From assembly GCA_035606665.1 (NCBI GenBank), contig DATNEY010000032.1, forward strand, positions 310,001 to 374,000: DNA of 64,000 bases, written 5' to 3'. This stretch comes from DASUGC01 sp035606665. GTDB taxonomy: Bacteria > Acidobacteriota > Vicinamibacteria > Vicinamibacterales > SCN-69-37. Below the pieces are notes generated by a model that ran no database searches, had not been told where the DNA came from, and saw nothing but the letters and a program-made list of their open reading frames with translations. Position 1 is the stretch's first letter; each line of letters begins with the position of its first letter. The position numbers and the translations under genes were made by a program. Of the stretch, positions 25,406 to 34,453 are shown in pieces.

Positions 25406-25930
25406 TCAGGTTCGGGGCACGGTGATCCGGCGCGGTAACAGACAAGCACGCGACTGATTCGCAGCGAAGGCTTCCATGCCGAGGCGTTCAATCGTCTGTG
25501 CCGCCGCCATGGGCGACGACAGGGTCTCGTGGGGAATGCGAATCGCGTCCAGAATCGGCCCTACGGCCTTGCCCATCGGAATCTGGGCCGGGTTCCACTC
25601 CGTGGCGTCTTCATCGCCGCGCATGCTGATCACGATGAGCGCTGGGATCTGATACGGGACGAACAGCGACGTCAGGCCGTTGATCGAATTGCCGAGGCCG
25701 GACGATTGCAGCATCACCGTCGGCCGCTTGCCTCCGAGATACAGGCCCGCCGCGATCCCGAACGCTTCCTCTTCACGCGTCGCAATTGTCGTCGTCACGT
25801 CGGGATACCGTTCGCGCAGTACCCGCAACACGTGCGAGAGCGGATTGTCGGGAACGTAGACCACGTGGCGGCTGCCGGAGGCATGGAGGCCGGCGCACAC
25901 GCCTTCTGCCCAGACGGGAGATGAAGTCAC
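25406..25930 (-). CDS. ThDP-dependent decarboxylase, alpha (N-terminal PYR) subunit, ComD-like
   Basis: 174 residues starting with GTG. It corresponds to the PYR half of sulfopyruvate/phosphonopyruvate decarboxylase: VVYVPDNPLSHVLRVLRERYP, TTIATREEEAFGIAAGLYLGG with the activating Glu, and TVMLQSSGLGNSINGLTSLF. It should form an alpha2beta2-type complex with the beta subunit encoded downstream. The gene follows the TPR membrane protein gene by ten bases on the same strand. Confidence 0.86.
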   Translation of the reverse strand: MTSSPVWAEGVCAGLHASGSRHVVYVPDNPLSHVLRVLRERYPDVTTTIATREEEAFGIAAGLYLGGKRPTVMLQSSGLGNSINGLTSLFVPYQIPALIVISMRGDEDATEWNPAQIPMGKAVGPILDAIRIPHETLSSPMAAAQTIERLGMEAFAANQSRACLLPRRITVPRT

Positions 25931-25940
25931 CGCCGAGAGT

Positions 25941-27719
25941 TTATTTCACCTGCGCGAGCAAGTCGCGCGCGGCCTGATGGTTTGGCGCGAGTCGAACCGC
26001 GTCCCGCAGATGGGCGACGCCCTCGGGGACACGATTCAGCCGCAACAACACTACGGCCGCCTCATAGTGCCACTGCCCTTCATCCGGTGAGAGCTTCAAC
26101 GCGTCGAGCAGTTCGCGCGCGCCGCCCTCGAGATTTCCGGCATTCGCATAGGCAAGGCCTAGATTCCGTCTCGCAAGCGCATACGCCGGTCTCAGCTCGA
26201 GCGCTCGGAGGTAGTGCGAAACCGCTTCACCGGACTGCCCAACCAGCGCGAGAGTCGCGCCCAGGTTGTTCTCGGTCTCCGCATCGTCCGGGCGCACGGC
26301 AAGCGCGTGTCTGAAGGACGCGATCGCGTCTGCCTGCTGGCCCCCCTGCGACTGGAGGAGGCCGAGATTCACGTGGTAGTCCGCGGCGTCAGGAGCGAGC
26401 CGCACCGCTTCCTTGTAGTAGCCAATCGCCCGCGCCGTATCTCCTCTGGCGGCTACGACCTCCGCCAAGCCCGCGTACGCGCGGAAGTTGTCAGGCGTGA
26501 CGCCGAGCGCATGGCTCCAGAGTGTTTCGCTGTTGCGCCACACCTCGACCTGGGCTCGAGCCGGCGCTCCCAGAACCACAACCACAGCCCACAGACTGGC
26601 TGCCACCAGTGGCTCCAGCCGGCGCTTCACAACGGCCACCTCCGCGAGACCCCACACAGTCGCAATGAACACGCCGATGAGCGGCACATATGTGAACCGA
26701 TCGGCCATCGAGTGGCTGCCGACCTGCACGATCCCGATCATCGGAGTCAGCGTAACGAGGAACCACAACCAGCCGATGGTGACGAACGGGCGCGTACGAG
26801 CGAACCGCCAGGCGATGAATGACAAGCCGAACAGCGCTCCACCACTAGCAGCCAGCTTCCACGCCGGAACCATGTGCGGAAACGGATAGAAGACTGCGAG
26901 CCCTGCCGGCCAAATCGTCTTGAAAAGATACGTAGCGTACGAAACGACGATGCTCTGGAGGCGAAGGGTCCAGGAAATCGCATCTGCGGCCGAGACCGCA
27001 CCGATGGCCGTCTGCGCCGACAGGATGAAATAGATCGTCGCGACAACCGGAACGAGCAACGGCAACTTCTCGACGACGAGCCACCGCCAACGCGGCAGAT
27101 CCGATACCGTGAATGACGCGCTGCGAAGCGGCCAGGCGTCGAGCAGCAAAAGGACGATTGGCAGTGTGACCAGCGTCGCCTTCGACAGGAGACCCAGCGT
27201 AAGCAGCGCGAAGACCGCGCTGTAACGCGCGACGCCCGGTTTCCGCGCGTAACTGACGTACGCGTGCATCGTCAGCATCCAGAACAAACCGCTCAAGACG
27301 TCTTTGCGTTCGGTGATCCAGGCGACAGACTCGACGTGGAGCGGATGCACCGCGAAAAGAGCTGCCACCACCGTACTGCGGCCGAATGCGCCGGTCATCC
27401 GCCAAAGCACCAGCAGTAGAAGGACGGCGTTCAGGGTGTGGAGGCCGAGGTTTACGAGGTGTTGTGGTCCCGGACGCATGCCGAACAATTCAACGTCCAG
27501 CATGTGGGAGAGAAAGGTCACGGGCCCGCCCGCCGTCGAATAGCCGTTGACCGGATTGATGAGCCAGCCCACTGCCGAAGCCGCCAGACCCTTCAAGACG
27601 ATCGGGTGCTCGGATACGAAGGCGGGGTCGTCGTACGAAACGAACTCGAAATCGCGCACAGGCGCGAAGACCCCCAGCGTCAGGAGGACGACGGCCACGA
27701 TTGCTGCAGCAATCCGCAC
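25941..27719 (-). CDS. TPR-containing multi-spanning membrane protein (TMTC/glycosyltransferase-C-like)
   Basis: 592 residues from the GTG at 27719 (MRIAAAIVAVVLLTLGVF). The N-terminal 380 residues contain about ten hydrophobic helices and FVSYDDPAFVSEHP and FAVHPLHVESVAWITERKDVLSG, as in the TMTC/O-mannosyltransferase-like family. The C-terminal 200 residues hold about five tetratricopeptide repeats (AYAGLAEVVAARGDTARAIG, YHVNLGLLQSQGGQQADAIA, TENNLGATLALVGQSGEAV). It is likely a lipid-linked-sugar-dependent protein glycosyltransferase, but the donor and acceptor are unknown. It is divergent from ggt. Confidence 0.82.
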   Translation of the reverse strand: MRIAAAIVAVVLLTLGVFAPVRDFEFVSYDDPAFVSEHPIVLKGLAASAVGWLINPVNGYSTAGGPVTFLSHMLDVELFGMRPGPQHLVNLGLHTLNAVLLLLVLWRMTGAFGRSTVVAALFAVHPLHVESVAWITERKDVLSGLFWMLTMHAYVSYARKPGVARYSAVFALLTLGLLSKATLVTLPIVLLLLDAWPLRSASFTVSDLPRWRWLVVEKLPLLVPVVATIYFILSAQTAIGAVSAADAISWTLRLQSIVVSYATYLFKTIWPAGLAVFYPFPHMVPAWKLAASGGALFGLSFIAWRFARTRPFVTIGWLWFLVTLTPMIGIVQVGSHSMADRFTYVPLIGVFIATVWGLAEVAVVKRRLEPLVAASLWAVVVVLGAPARAQVEVWRNSETLWSHALGVTPDNFRAYAGLAEVVAARGDTARAIGYYKEAVRLAPDAADYHVNLGLLQSQGGQQADAIASFRHALAVRPDDAETENNLGATLALVGQSGEAVSHYLRALELRPAYALARRNLGLAYANAGNLEGGARELLDALKLSPDEGQWHYEAAVVLLRLNRVPEGVAHLRDAVRLAPNHQAARDLLAQVK

Positions 27720-27796
27720 CGGCCGAGTGTACCCACCTTCGCGCCAGGCGCTTCGGTGGGCACGCCTGTTATAAGCTCCCGCGAAGGGAGACCAGC

Positions 27797-29521
27797 ATGA
27801 GGCTTCGAACACTCGCTCTCGTGGCAGCGCTGTGCGTACCAGCCGTCACATCCACGGCTCCGGCTCTTCAGCCGCAGGACTACGGCGTCAGCTCGCGGAC
27901 CGGCTTGGTCGTGTCCGCATCCGGCGAGGCGTCGGACATCGGCGCGGCGATTCTCGCGCGCGGCGGCAACGCCGTGGACGCCGCCGTCGCCACGGCGTTC
28001 GCGCTCGCGGTCACGCATCCGACCGCCGGCAACCTCGGCGGCGGCGGCTTCATGATCGTGCGCACGCCCACCGGGCAGGCCACGTCGTTCGACTACCGCG
28101 AGAAAGCGCCCGGCAAGGCGACACCGACGATGTACGTCGGCGCGGACGGAAACATCAACCGGAGCCTCACCGCGGCCGGATACCTGGCGCCAGGAGTGCC
28201 AGGCACCGTCCGCGGCATGGCGATGGCGCACAAGAAATTCGGGAAGCTGCCGTGGAAGGACGTCGTCATGCCGGCGTCCGAGCTGGCAGCGCGCGGCTTC
28301 GCGATGCCGCCGTCACTCGTCCGCGGGCTGAACTCTGAAGTCGCGGGCCGCATGAGCGCGTTCCCGGCATCCGTGGCCGCCTATGGCAAACCCGGCGGCG
28401 GCCAGTGGGTGGACGGCGACCGTCTCGTCCTGCCGGATCTTTCGAAGAGTCTCGCGGCGATCGCCGGGAGTCCCGATGCGTTCTACACGGGATGGATCGC
28501 CGATCGCATCGCCGAAGACATGGCGGCCAATGGCGGCCTCATTTCAAAAGCCGATCTCGCGGCGTACCAGGCGGCGGAGCGAGTGCCCGTTCGCGGCACG
28601 TTCCTCGGCCACGAAATCATTTCGATGCCGCCGCCGAGCTCCGGTGGCGTGGCGCTGATCGAAATCCTCAACATGCTCGAAGCCCTGGGCATCGAGAAGA
28701 CCAAGCCCGGCTCCGCGGAAGCGCTGCACCTGGTCACCGAAGCGATGCGGCGTGCGTTTCTCGATCGCGCGCGCTTCCTCGGCGATCCCGATTTCGTGCA
28801 GGTGCCGGTACAGAAGCTCACGAGCAAGGAGCACGCCAAGGATCTCGCCAAGGGCATCTCGCTGACGAAGGCCTCGAGCAGCGTCGAGCTCGGCAAAGAC
28901 ATCATCACCGTGCAGCTTCCGGCGGAGTCCGAAGAGACGACGCATTTCTCCGTCATCGACAAGGACGGCATGGGCGTCACGAACACTTACACGCTCGAAG
29001 GCGGTTACGGCTCGCACGTCGTCATCAAAGGCACCGGCATCCTGCTCAACAACGAGATGGGTGACTTCAACAAGAAGCCGGGTACGACGAACCTCACGGG
29101 CGACATCGGCACGCCGCCGAACCTGATCGCGCCGGGGAAGCGCATGCTGAGCTCGATGACACCGGCGATCGTTCTCAAGGACGGCAAGGTGCTCATGCTC
29201 ACCGGATCGCCGGGCGGTCGTACCATTATCAACACTGTCGCGAACGTGGTGCTCAACGTCACCGCCTGGGGCATGATCGGCCGCAAGGCCGTCGACGCAC
29301 CGCGGACCGATCACGAGTGGCTGCCCGATCGCCTCACGATCGAAACCAACGGTGCACCGGAAGAAGTCATCAACAAGCTGAAGGCGATGGGCCACGAGGT
29401 GCGCAGCACCGGCCGCCAGGGCGCCGCGAACTCGATCTGGGTACGGCCGGAGACCGGCACCGCGTACGGACTTGCGGATCCAAGGGACTCGGCCGCCAAA
29501 GCCAGCAAGGCGGGCGGCTAG
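27797..29521 (+). CDS. ggt: Gamma-glutamyltransferase
   Basis: 574 residues, secreted (RTLALVAALCVPAVTSTAPA). The family start GLVVSASGEASDIGAAILARGGNAVDAAVATAFAL and the autocleavage site are visible: SEETTHFSVIDKDG, where the first Thr of THFSV becomes the N-terminal nucleophile of the small subunit. SSMTPAIVLKDGKVLMLTGSPGG gives the oxyanion-hole segment. It hydrolyses or transfers the gamma-glutamyl group of glutathione and related compounds in the periplasm. The ATG at 27797 follows GAAGGGAGA. A family-2 inverted repeat begins two bases after the stop codon. Confidence 0.95.
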   Translation: MRLRTLALVAALCVPAVTSTAPALQPQDYGVSSRTGLVVSASGEASDIGAAILARGGNAVDAAVATAFALAVTHPTAGNLGGGGFMIVRTPTGQATSFDYREKAPGKATPTMYVGADGNINRSLTAAGYLAPGVPGTVRGMAMAHKKFGKLPWKDVVMPASELAARGFAMPPSLVRGLNSEVAGRMSAFPASVAAYGKPGGGQWVDGDRLVLPDLSKSLAAIAGSPDAFYTGWIADRIAEDMAANGGLISKADLAAYQAAERVPVRGTFLGHEIISMPPPSSGGVALIEILNMLEALGIEKTKPGSAEALHLVTEAMRRAFLDRARFLGDPDFVQVPVQKLTSKEHAKDLAKGISLTKASSSVELGKDIITVQLPAESEETTHFSVIDKDGMGVTNTYTLEGGYGSHVVIKGTGILLNNEMGDFNKKPGTTNLTGDIGTPPNLIAPGKRMLSSMTPAIVLKDGKVLMLTGSPGGRTIINTVANVVLNVTAWGMIGRKAVDAPRTDHEWLPDRLTIETNGAPEEVINKLKAMGHEVRSTGRQGAANSIWVRPETGTAYGLADPRDSAAKASKAGG

Positions 29522-29600
29522 TGGGGTCAGACGGGGGTCAGACCACTTTGGAGTTTTTCCAATCTGTCTAATTCCTTCCGATTGTTGTAGGATCTCGTCA

Positions 29601-29669
29601 ATGTTTTCGTCGCTGCACCACCATCAGCATCATCACTGTCATGTGACGGGCCGGTGGAGTTGCGCGTAA
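29601..29669 (+). CDS. hisL: his operon leader peptide (attenuator)
   Basis: A 22-codon ORF reading MFSSLHHHQHHHCHVTGRWS then CA, with seven histidines at positions 6-8, 10-12 and 14. AGGA lies eight bases before the ATG. It stands 219 bases upstream of hisI and is followed by a short hairpin (29677-29690) and a terminator (29701-29730). In the established mechanism, ribosomes stalling on His codons when charged tRNA-His is scarce prevent terminator formation and allow read-through into the operon. The exact antiterminator pairing was not resolved by eye. A TAATTC six-mer upstream (29569-29574) could be a -10 box, weakly supported. Confidence 0.93.
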   Translation: MFSSLHHHQHHHCHVTGRWSCA

Positions 29670-29700
29670 ATAACGACTGACACGAGTCAGGTTTTCGCAG

Positions 29701-29730
29701 CCCCGCCGGAAATGGCGGGGTTTCGTGTTT
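29701..29730 (+). terminator. Attenuator terminator of the his operon
   Basis: CCCCGCC-GGAAAT-GGCGGGG followed by TTTCGTGTTT is an intrinsic terminator 31 bases after the leader stop codon. It should end transcription when histidine is plentiful. Confidence 0.85.
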
Positions 29731-29887
29731 CTGGCCCCTCCTGTTTCCCGCCCGGCTGCAGTTTCGAACACGGACGGACCTGGAATTAGAGCACCTTGGA
29801 ATTTTTCCAAAGTGGTCTGACCCCGGTCTGACCCCAACGCAGGTGCGGATACCACGTCATGTCAAGCGGTCGCTTCGGAGGATGCCC

Positions 29888-30220
29888 ATGGACTTCTCGA
29901 AACTGAACGGCCTCGTGCCCGCCGTCATCCAGGACGACGGGACGAATGAAGTGCTGATGGTCGGCTTCATGAACGATGCCGCCCTGCAGCTCACGAAAGA
30001 GACCGGGTATGTCACGTTCTACTCGCGCACGCGCGAGCGGCTGTGGACCAAGGGCGAGTCCTCCGGCAACCGGCTCCGCGTGAAAACGATCGCAACGGAC
30101 TGTGACGCGGACACGGTTCTGGTGCGGGTCGCGCGCGAGGGCGAGGGACTCGTGTGCCACCTCGGGACGGTCACCTGCTTCAACACGACGGAGGCCGGGC
30201 CGTGGGGCTCGGCGTGCTGA
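29888..30220 (+). CDS. hisI: Phosphoribosyl-AMP cyclohydrolase
   Basis: 110 residues, HisI alone without a HisE domain. It opens the purine ring of phosphoribosyl-AMP, the third step of histidine synthesis. Motifs: GLVPAVIQDDGTNEVLMVGFMN, TGYVTFYSRTRERLWTKGESSGN, and the metal-binding DCDADTVLVRV with later Cys residues in VCHLGTVTCF. GGAGGA five bases upstream selects the ATG at 29888. hisE, needed for the previous step, is not in the window. The stop overlaps the hisG start (TGATG). Confidence 0.96.
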   Translation: MDFSKLNGLVPAVIQDDGTNEVLMVGFMNDAALQLTKETGYVTFYSRTRERLWTKGESSGNRLRVKTIATDCDADTVLVRVAREGEGLVCHLGTVTCFNTTEAGPWGSAC

Positions 30221-31119
30221 TGACGCCCCTGAAACTCGGTCTGCCGAAGGGATCGCTGCAGGACGCGACGGTACAGTTGTTTGCGCGCGCCGGCTTCAAC
30301 GTCTATGTGAGCTCGCGCTCGTACTACCCGGCCGTGGACGATCCCGAGCTCGAATGCCTACTGATCAGGGCGCAGGAGATGGCGCGGTACGTCGCTGACG
30401 GCGTGCTCGATGCCGGGCTCACCGGACAGGACTGGATCGCCGAACACGAATCGCAGCGTCCGCGTGAGCGATGCAACTCGACCGTGACGCCCATCGCCGA
30501 TCTGATATACGCCAAGCAGAGCTTCGGCCGCGTCCGCTGGGTACTCGCCGTACCGGAGGACTCGCCGTTCCTGCGGCCTCAGGACCTCGAAGGGCGCACC
30601 GTCGCCACGGAGCTCGTCGCGGTCACGCGCGCGTACTTCGCGAGGCTCAACGTTCCGGTCCATGTCGAGTTCTCCTGGGGCGCGACCGAGGTCAAGCCTC
30701 CCGTCCTCGCCGACGCCATCGTCGAGGTGACGGAGACCGGATCGTCGCTCAAGGCGAACCGGCTTCGCGTGATCGACACCGTAATGACGTCGAACACGCA
30801 GCTCATCGCGAACACGGCGGCACTCGACGATCCGTGGAAGCGCCAAAAGATCGAGAACCTTGCGACGCTGCTCCGCGCCGCCATCGAGGCGCACGGGCGG
30901 GTCGGGCTGATGCTGAACGTCAGGCGTAGCGATCTCGATTCGGTGCTCGGACTGCTGCCGGCCCTCCAGCGGCCGACCGTATCGCCACTGAGCGACGAAG
31001 CATGGGTCGCGGTCAACACCATCATCGACGAGCCGACAGTCCGTGAACTCATCCCACGGCTGAAATCCGCCCGGGCCGAAGGAATTGTTGAGTACCCACT
31101 CAACAAGATCGTTCTATGA
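30220..31119 (+). CDS. hisG: ATP phosphoribosyltransferase (long form)
   Basis: 299 residues. It catalyses the committed step, ATP plus PRPP to phosphoribosyl-ATP. LGLPKGSLQDATVQLFARAG and GVLDAGLTGQDWIAEHE are typical, and DAIVEVTETGSSLKANRL is the PRPP-binding loop. The C-terminal 80 residues (LMLNVRRSDLDSVLGLLPAL onward) form the histidine-binding regulatory domain of the long form, so no HisZ is required. Feedback inhibition would complement the attenuator. It overlaps hisI by one base and hisD by four. Confidence 0.96.
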   Translation: MTPLKLGLPKGSLQDATVQLFARAGFNVYVSSRSYYPAVDDPELECLLIRAQEMARYVADGVLDAGLTGQDWIAEHESQRPRERCNSTVTPIADLIYAKQSFGRVRWVLAVPEDSPFLRPQDLEGRTVATELVAVTRAYFARLNVPVHVEFSWGATEVKPPVLADAIVEVTETGSSLKANRLRVIDTVMTSNTQLIANTAALDDPWKRQKIENLATLLRAAIEAHGRVGLMLNVRRSDLDSVLGLLPALQRPTVSPLSDEAWVAVNTIIDEPTVRELIPRLKSARAEGIVEYPLNKIVL

Positions 31120-32234
31120 GGCTTGTCGCACGCATCATCCGTGACGTCCGGAAGCGAGGGGACGCGGCCGTGCGGGACTGGTCGAAACGCTTCGGCGATG
31201 CGGCTGCGACCGAGGCGTTCGAGATTCCGAGGCGCGAGTGGCGTGCAGCCGCTCGTTCGGTACCGCGCGAGGTTCGCAATGCGATTCGCATGGCGGCGGC
31301 GAATGTCCGCCGCGTGTCGATGCGCCAGTTGCCGCGGCCGTTCTCGCTCGAAGTTCGGCGAGGCGTGCGGATCGATCAGCGCGTCCAGCCGTTCGAACGC
31401 GTCGGCTGCTACGTTCCCGGCGGCCGCTATCCCCTTCCATCGTCGCTGCTTATGACAGTGATTCCCGCGCTGATTGCCGGAGTCAGAGACGTGACGGTGG
31501 CGTGCCCGAATCCCACGCCGGAAGTACTGTTCGCCGCGATCGAAGCCGGCGCGACTCGGGTCCTTCGGATCGGCGGCGCCCAGGGGATCGCCGCGCTGGC
31601 CTACGGCACGTCAACGATCGCACGTGTCGACAAGATCGCCGGTCCGGGCAACGCCTGGGTGGCCGCCGCCAAAGACCTCGTCGCCGTAGACTGCGCCATC
31701 GACATGCACGCGGGCCCGAGCGAGATCGTCGTGTGGGCGGAGCGTGGCAACGCGTCCTGGATCGCGGCCGACCTCGTCGCGCAGGCCGAACACGATCCGG
31801 CCGCGCGCGCGATCTTTGTCACGACCAGCGCGCGGCTCGCGCGCCTGGTCAAACGCGAGCTGCAGGGCGTCGGACAGGTCGTACGGGTCAGGAATCGTCA
31901 GGCGGCGATCGACGAGATCGATCGCATCGCTCCGGAGCATCTCGTGTGCATGAGCGCGAAAGACGCCGCGGCGATCCGCAACGCTGGAACAATCTTCGTC
32001 GGGCCCTGGAGCGCGCAGGCCGGCGGCGACTACACGACCGGATCGAATCACGTTCTGCCGACCTCCGGCGCCGCACGATGGCGCGGCGGGCTCAGTCCTG
32101 CAGACTTCGTCCGCGTCTTTACCGTGCAGACGCTCACGCGCCAAGGGCTTCGCGCCATCGGGCCCGCAGCCGCAGTACTCGCGGACGCGGAGGGCCTCTC
32201 ACGCCACGCCCGATCCATCAGGATTCGCCTATGA
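31116..32234 (+). CDS. hisD: Histidinol dehydrogenase
   Basis: 372 residues, zinc- and NAD-dependent, oxidising histidinol to histidine. Conserved segments: VGCYVPGGRYPLPSSLLMT, RIGGAQGIAALAYGT, KIAGPGNAWVAAAKD, DMHAGPSEIVVWA, DLVAQAEHDPAA with Gln and His, and GGDYTTGSNHVLPTSGAARW. The C-terminal EGLSRHARSIRIR supplies the last His ligand. It is about 50 residues shorter than most HisD proteins because the N-terminal arm is reduced; all catalytic residues visible to me are present. Confidence 0.95.
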   Translation: MRLVARIIRDVRKRGDAAVRDWSKRFGDAAATEAFEIPRREWRAAARSVPREVRNAIRMAAANVRRVSMRQLPRPFSLEVRRGVRIDQRVQPFERVGCYVPGGRYPLPSSLLMTVIPALIAGVRDVTVACPNPTPEVLFAAIEAGATRVLRIGGAQGIAALAYGTSTIARVDKIAGPGNAWVAAAKDLVAVDCAIDMHAGPSEIVVWAERGNASWIAADLVAQAEHDPAARAIFVTTSARLARLVKRELQGVGQVVRVRNRQAAIDEIDRIAPEHLVCMSAKDAAAIRNAGTIFVGPWSAQAGGDYTTGSNHVLPTSGAARWRGGLSPADFVRVFTVQTLTRQGLRAIGPAAAVLADAEGLSRHARSIRIRL

Positions 32235-33262
32235 CCTACATTGTCGAGCCGCCGCGCAACGGACTGCGCCTGCACCTCAATGAGAACACTGCCGGCTGCT
32301 CGCCGGCGGTGCTCGCGGCGCTGCGCGCTCTCGAACGCAGCGACACGTCGTTCTATCCGGATTACGGCCGGATCACGACGATCGTCGAAGGGTGGCTCGG
32401 TGTGCCGGCGGGATGGGTACAGCTGACGAACGGACTCGACGAGGGCCTGCACGTTGCCGCACAGGCCGCTGCGCGTCGAGCGCCAGGCGCCGCGACCGTC
32501 ATCATCGAGCCTGCGTTCGAGATGTACGCAGCATGCGCCGACGCGGCCGATCTCCGGCAGATTCACATTGCGCCGCCGGAGGACCTGTCGTTTCCAGTCG
32601 ATGAAGTCCTTCGAGCGGTCTCACCGGACGTCCGCCTGGTCAGCGTGACCGATCCCGGCAACCCCACCGGCCTCGGTGTACCGTCCGGGATAATCGAGCG
32701 GCTGGCCGCGGCAGCACCTCACGCGGTTGTCTTCGTCGACGAGGCGTACGCGGATTTCAGCGGGCGAACCGCGATCGGACCTCTCCTCGATCGCCATCGC
32801 AACGTCGTCGTGGGCCGGACGTTCGCGAAGGGTCATGGCCTTGCCGCACTGCGTGCAGGTGCGCTCGTCGCGCATCCTGATTCGCTCGCCATCTATCGCC
32901 GTCTGCTGCCGCCGTACAGCCTGAACATCTGCGCCGTTCGCGCGCTGGAGGCGGCGCTTGCGGATCGGCCGTACCTGGACTGGTACGTGGCCGAGTCGGT
33001 GACGTCTCGGCGCCTGCTCTATGACTTCTGCGAACGTCACGCGTTCCACTACTGGCCGAGTGAAGCGAACTTCGTCCTGATTCGAATCGGCGGCCGGGCC
33101 ACCGAGCTCGTGAAAGCGGTTGCGGACCGCGGCGTCTTCATTCGCGATCGGACAAAGTCGCCTGGATGCGCGGGCTGTGTGCGCATCACGGCCGGCGTGG
33201 TGGCCGATACGCGCGCGTGCGTCACTGCGATGGAGGAAGCACTTGCGTCATTCTCGAATTGA
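32231..33262 (+). CDS. hisC: Histidinol-phosphate aminotransferase
   Basis: 343 residues, PLP-dependent fold type I. LHLNENTAGCSPAVLAALR is the family start, TDPGNPTGLGVPSG the Asn-containing cofactor segment, VVFVDEAYADFSG the Asp/Tyr motif and GRTFAKGHGLAALRAG carries the Schiff-base Lys. It converts imidazole-acetol phosphate to histidinol phosphate. It overlaps hisD by four bases and hisB by 20. Confidence 0.95.
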   Translation: MTYIVEPPRNGLRLHLNENTAGCSPAVLAALRALERSDTSFYPDYGRITTIVEGWLGVPAGWVQLTNGLDEGLHVAAQAAARRAPGAATVIIEPAFEMYAACADAADLRQIHIAPPEDLSFPVDEVLRAVSPDVRLVSVTDPGNPTGLGVPSGIIERLAAAAPHAVVFVDEAYADFSGRTAIGPLLDRHRNVVVGRTFAKGHGLAALRAGALVAHPDSLAIYRRLLPPYSLNICAVRALEAALADRPYLDWYVAESVTSRRLLYDFCERHAFHYWPSEANFVLIRIGGRATELVKAVADRGVFIRDRTKSPGCAGCVRITAGVVADTRACVTAMEEALASFSN

Positions 33263-33830
33263 TCGCCGAACGAAGGAAACACACGTGCGCGTCCGGCTGA
33301 ATCTCGACGGCCGCGGCCGCTACCGGATCTCGACGGGCCTGCGTTTTCTCGATCACATGCTCGAGTCCGTCGCGCGGCATGGCGCGTTCGACCTCGAGAT
33401 CACGGCGCAAGGTGACCTCGACGTGGACGCGCACCACACCGTCGAAGACACAGGCATTGCGTTCGGCGACGCGGTCCGGCAGGCGATCGGATCGAAGCGC
33501 GGCATCAACCGCGCCGGCTACTTCGTGATGCCGATGGACGAGACGCTCGCGGTTGCTGCGTGCGACCTGTCCGGGCGGCCCTACTGCGTCCTTGACCTCC
33601 GGATGCGGGCGGCACGAGTCGGCGACGTACCGTCCGAGCTGTTTCACGATTTCTTCGAAGGCTTCGCGTCGGCCGCGCGGGCGAACGTCCATCTCAAGGT
33701 CCTGTACGGAAGATCGAGTCACCATCAGATCGAGGCCGTCTTCAAAGCTTTCGCGCGGGCGCTGCGCACGGCATGCTCGCGCGATCGGCGGCTCTTACGG
33801 ACGCTGCCATCCACGAAGGGACTGCTGTGA
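33243..33830 (+). CDS. hisB: Imidazoleglycerol-phosphate dehydratase
   Basis: 195 residues, monofunctional. The metal-binding motifs LRFLDHMLESVARHG and DAHHTVEDTGIAFGDAV and the later SSHHQIEAVFKAFARAL are intact. The start is assigned to the TTG at 33243 inside the end of hisC: a GGAGG lies six bases upstream and the resulting N-terminus (RHSRIDRRTKETHVRVRLNL) aligns with the family, whereas no ATG is available near there. It overlaps hisH by one base. Confidence 0.92.
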   Translation: MRHSRIDRRTKETHVRVRLNLDGRGRYRISTGLRFLDHMLESVARHGAFDLEITAQGDLDVDAHHTVEDTGIAFGDAVRQAIGSKRGINRAGYFVMPMDETLAVAACDLSGRPYCVLDLRMRAARVGDVPSELFHDFFEGFASAARANVHLKVLYGRSSHHQIEAVFKAFARALRTACSRDRRLLRTLPSTKGLL

Positions 33831-34453
33831 TGGCGGGCCTCGAGGTTGCCATCCTAGATTACGGCGCCGGCAACGTCGCGTCGGTCGCGAAGGCGTTCAA
33901 TCACCTGGGCGCCGATGCGCGGCTGACTTCGAGTGCCGCGGAGCTTGCGGCAGCGCGGGCGATTGTCGTGCCCGGTGTCGGTCACTTCAGCAGGACCGCA
34001 TCAATCGGTCCCGATCTGCGTACCGCGATCCGGGCTGCCATCGATCGGCGCGTGCCCGTACTCGGCATCTGCCTCGGTCTTCACTGGCTGAGTGCGGGCA
34101 GCTCGGAAGCGCCGGACGTTCGCGGCATCGGAGTGTTCCGGGGCGCTTGCGAACCACTTCACGCAGCGGGCTCCATCAAGGTTCCGCACGTCGGCTGGAA
34201 TTCGCTCGAGCACACCGGGCGCGCGTCGCGCCTGCTCGGTGGCATCGACAACGCGTCGTTCGCGTACTTCTGTCACTCGTACGCGCTGGCCGAGGCTCCC
34301 GACACCACGGCAATCAGTCGTCACGGCCAGGCTGTCTCGGCGGTCGTGGAGCGACACAACGTGTTCGGCGCGCAGTTCCATCCGGAGAAGTCGGGGGCCG
34401 TCGGCCTCAGGTTGCTCCAGAACTTCCTCGGTATCGTCGCGGAGACACGCTGA
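33830..34453 (+). CDS. hisH: Imidazole glycerol phosphate synthase, glutaminase subunit
   Basis: 207 residues, class I glutamine amidotransferase. VAILDYGAGNVASVAKAFN is the family start, VLGICLGLHWL carries the nucleophilic Cys, and GAQFHPEKSG carries His and Glu. It delivers ammonia to HisF. The frame is open upstream inside hisB, but the TGATG junction at 33830 and the family start support this choice. Confidence 0.95.
   Translation: MAGLEVAILDYGAGNVASVAKAFNHLGADARLTSSAAELAAARAIVVPGVGHFSRTASIGPDLRTAIRAAIDRRVPVLGICLGLHWLSAGSSEAPDVRGIGVFRGACEPLHAAGSIKVPHVGWNSLEHTGRASRLLGGIDNASFAYFCHSYALAEAPDTTAISRHGQAVSAVVERHNVFGAQFHPEKSGAVGLRLLQNFLGIVAETR

Larger units (their letters stand above)
29523..29835. 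repeat. Inverted-repeat element, family 2, enclosing the his leader
   Basis: The left end (29523-29560) and right end (29796-29835) are inverted copies of the GGGGTCAGACC...CACTTTGGA repeat seen at 16566-16740. The 235 bases between them hold the histidine leader peptide and its terminator, so the attenuator appears to lie inside or between repeat insertions. Confidence 0.85.

Noticed and set aside
31238..32230. N-terminal extension of the hisC frame through hisD
   Set aside because: The Arg-rich extension is hisD in another frame; the ATGA junction at 32231 and the family start fix the true hisC start.
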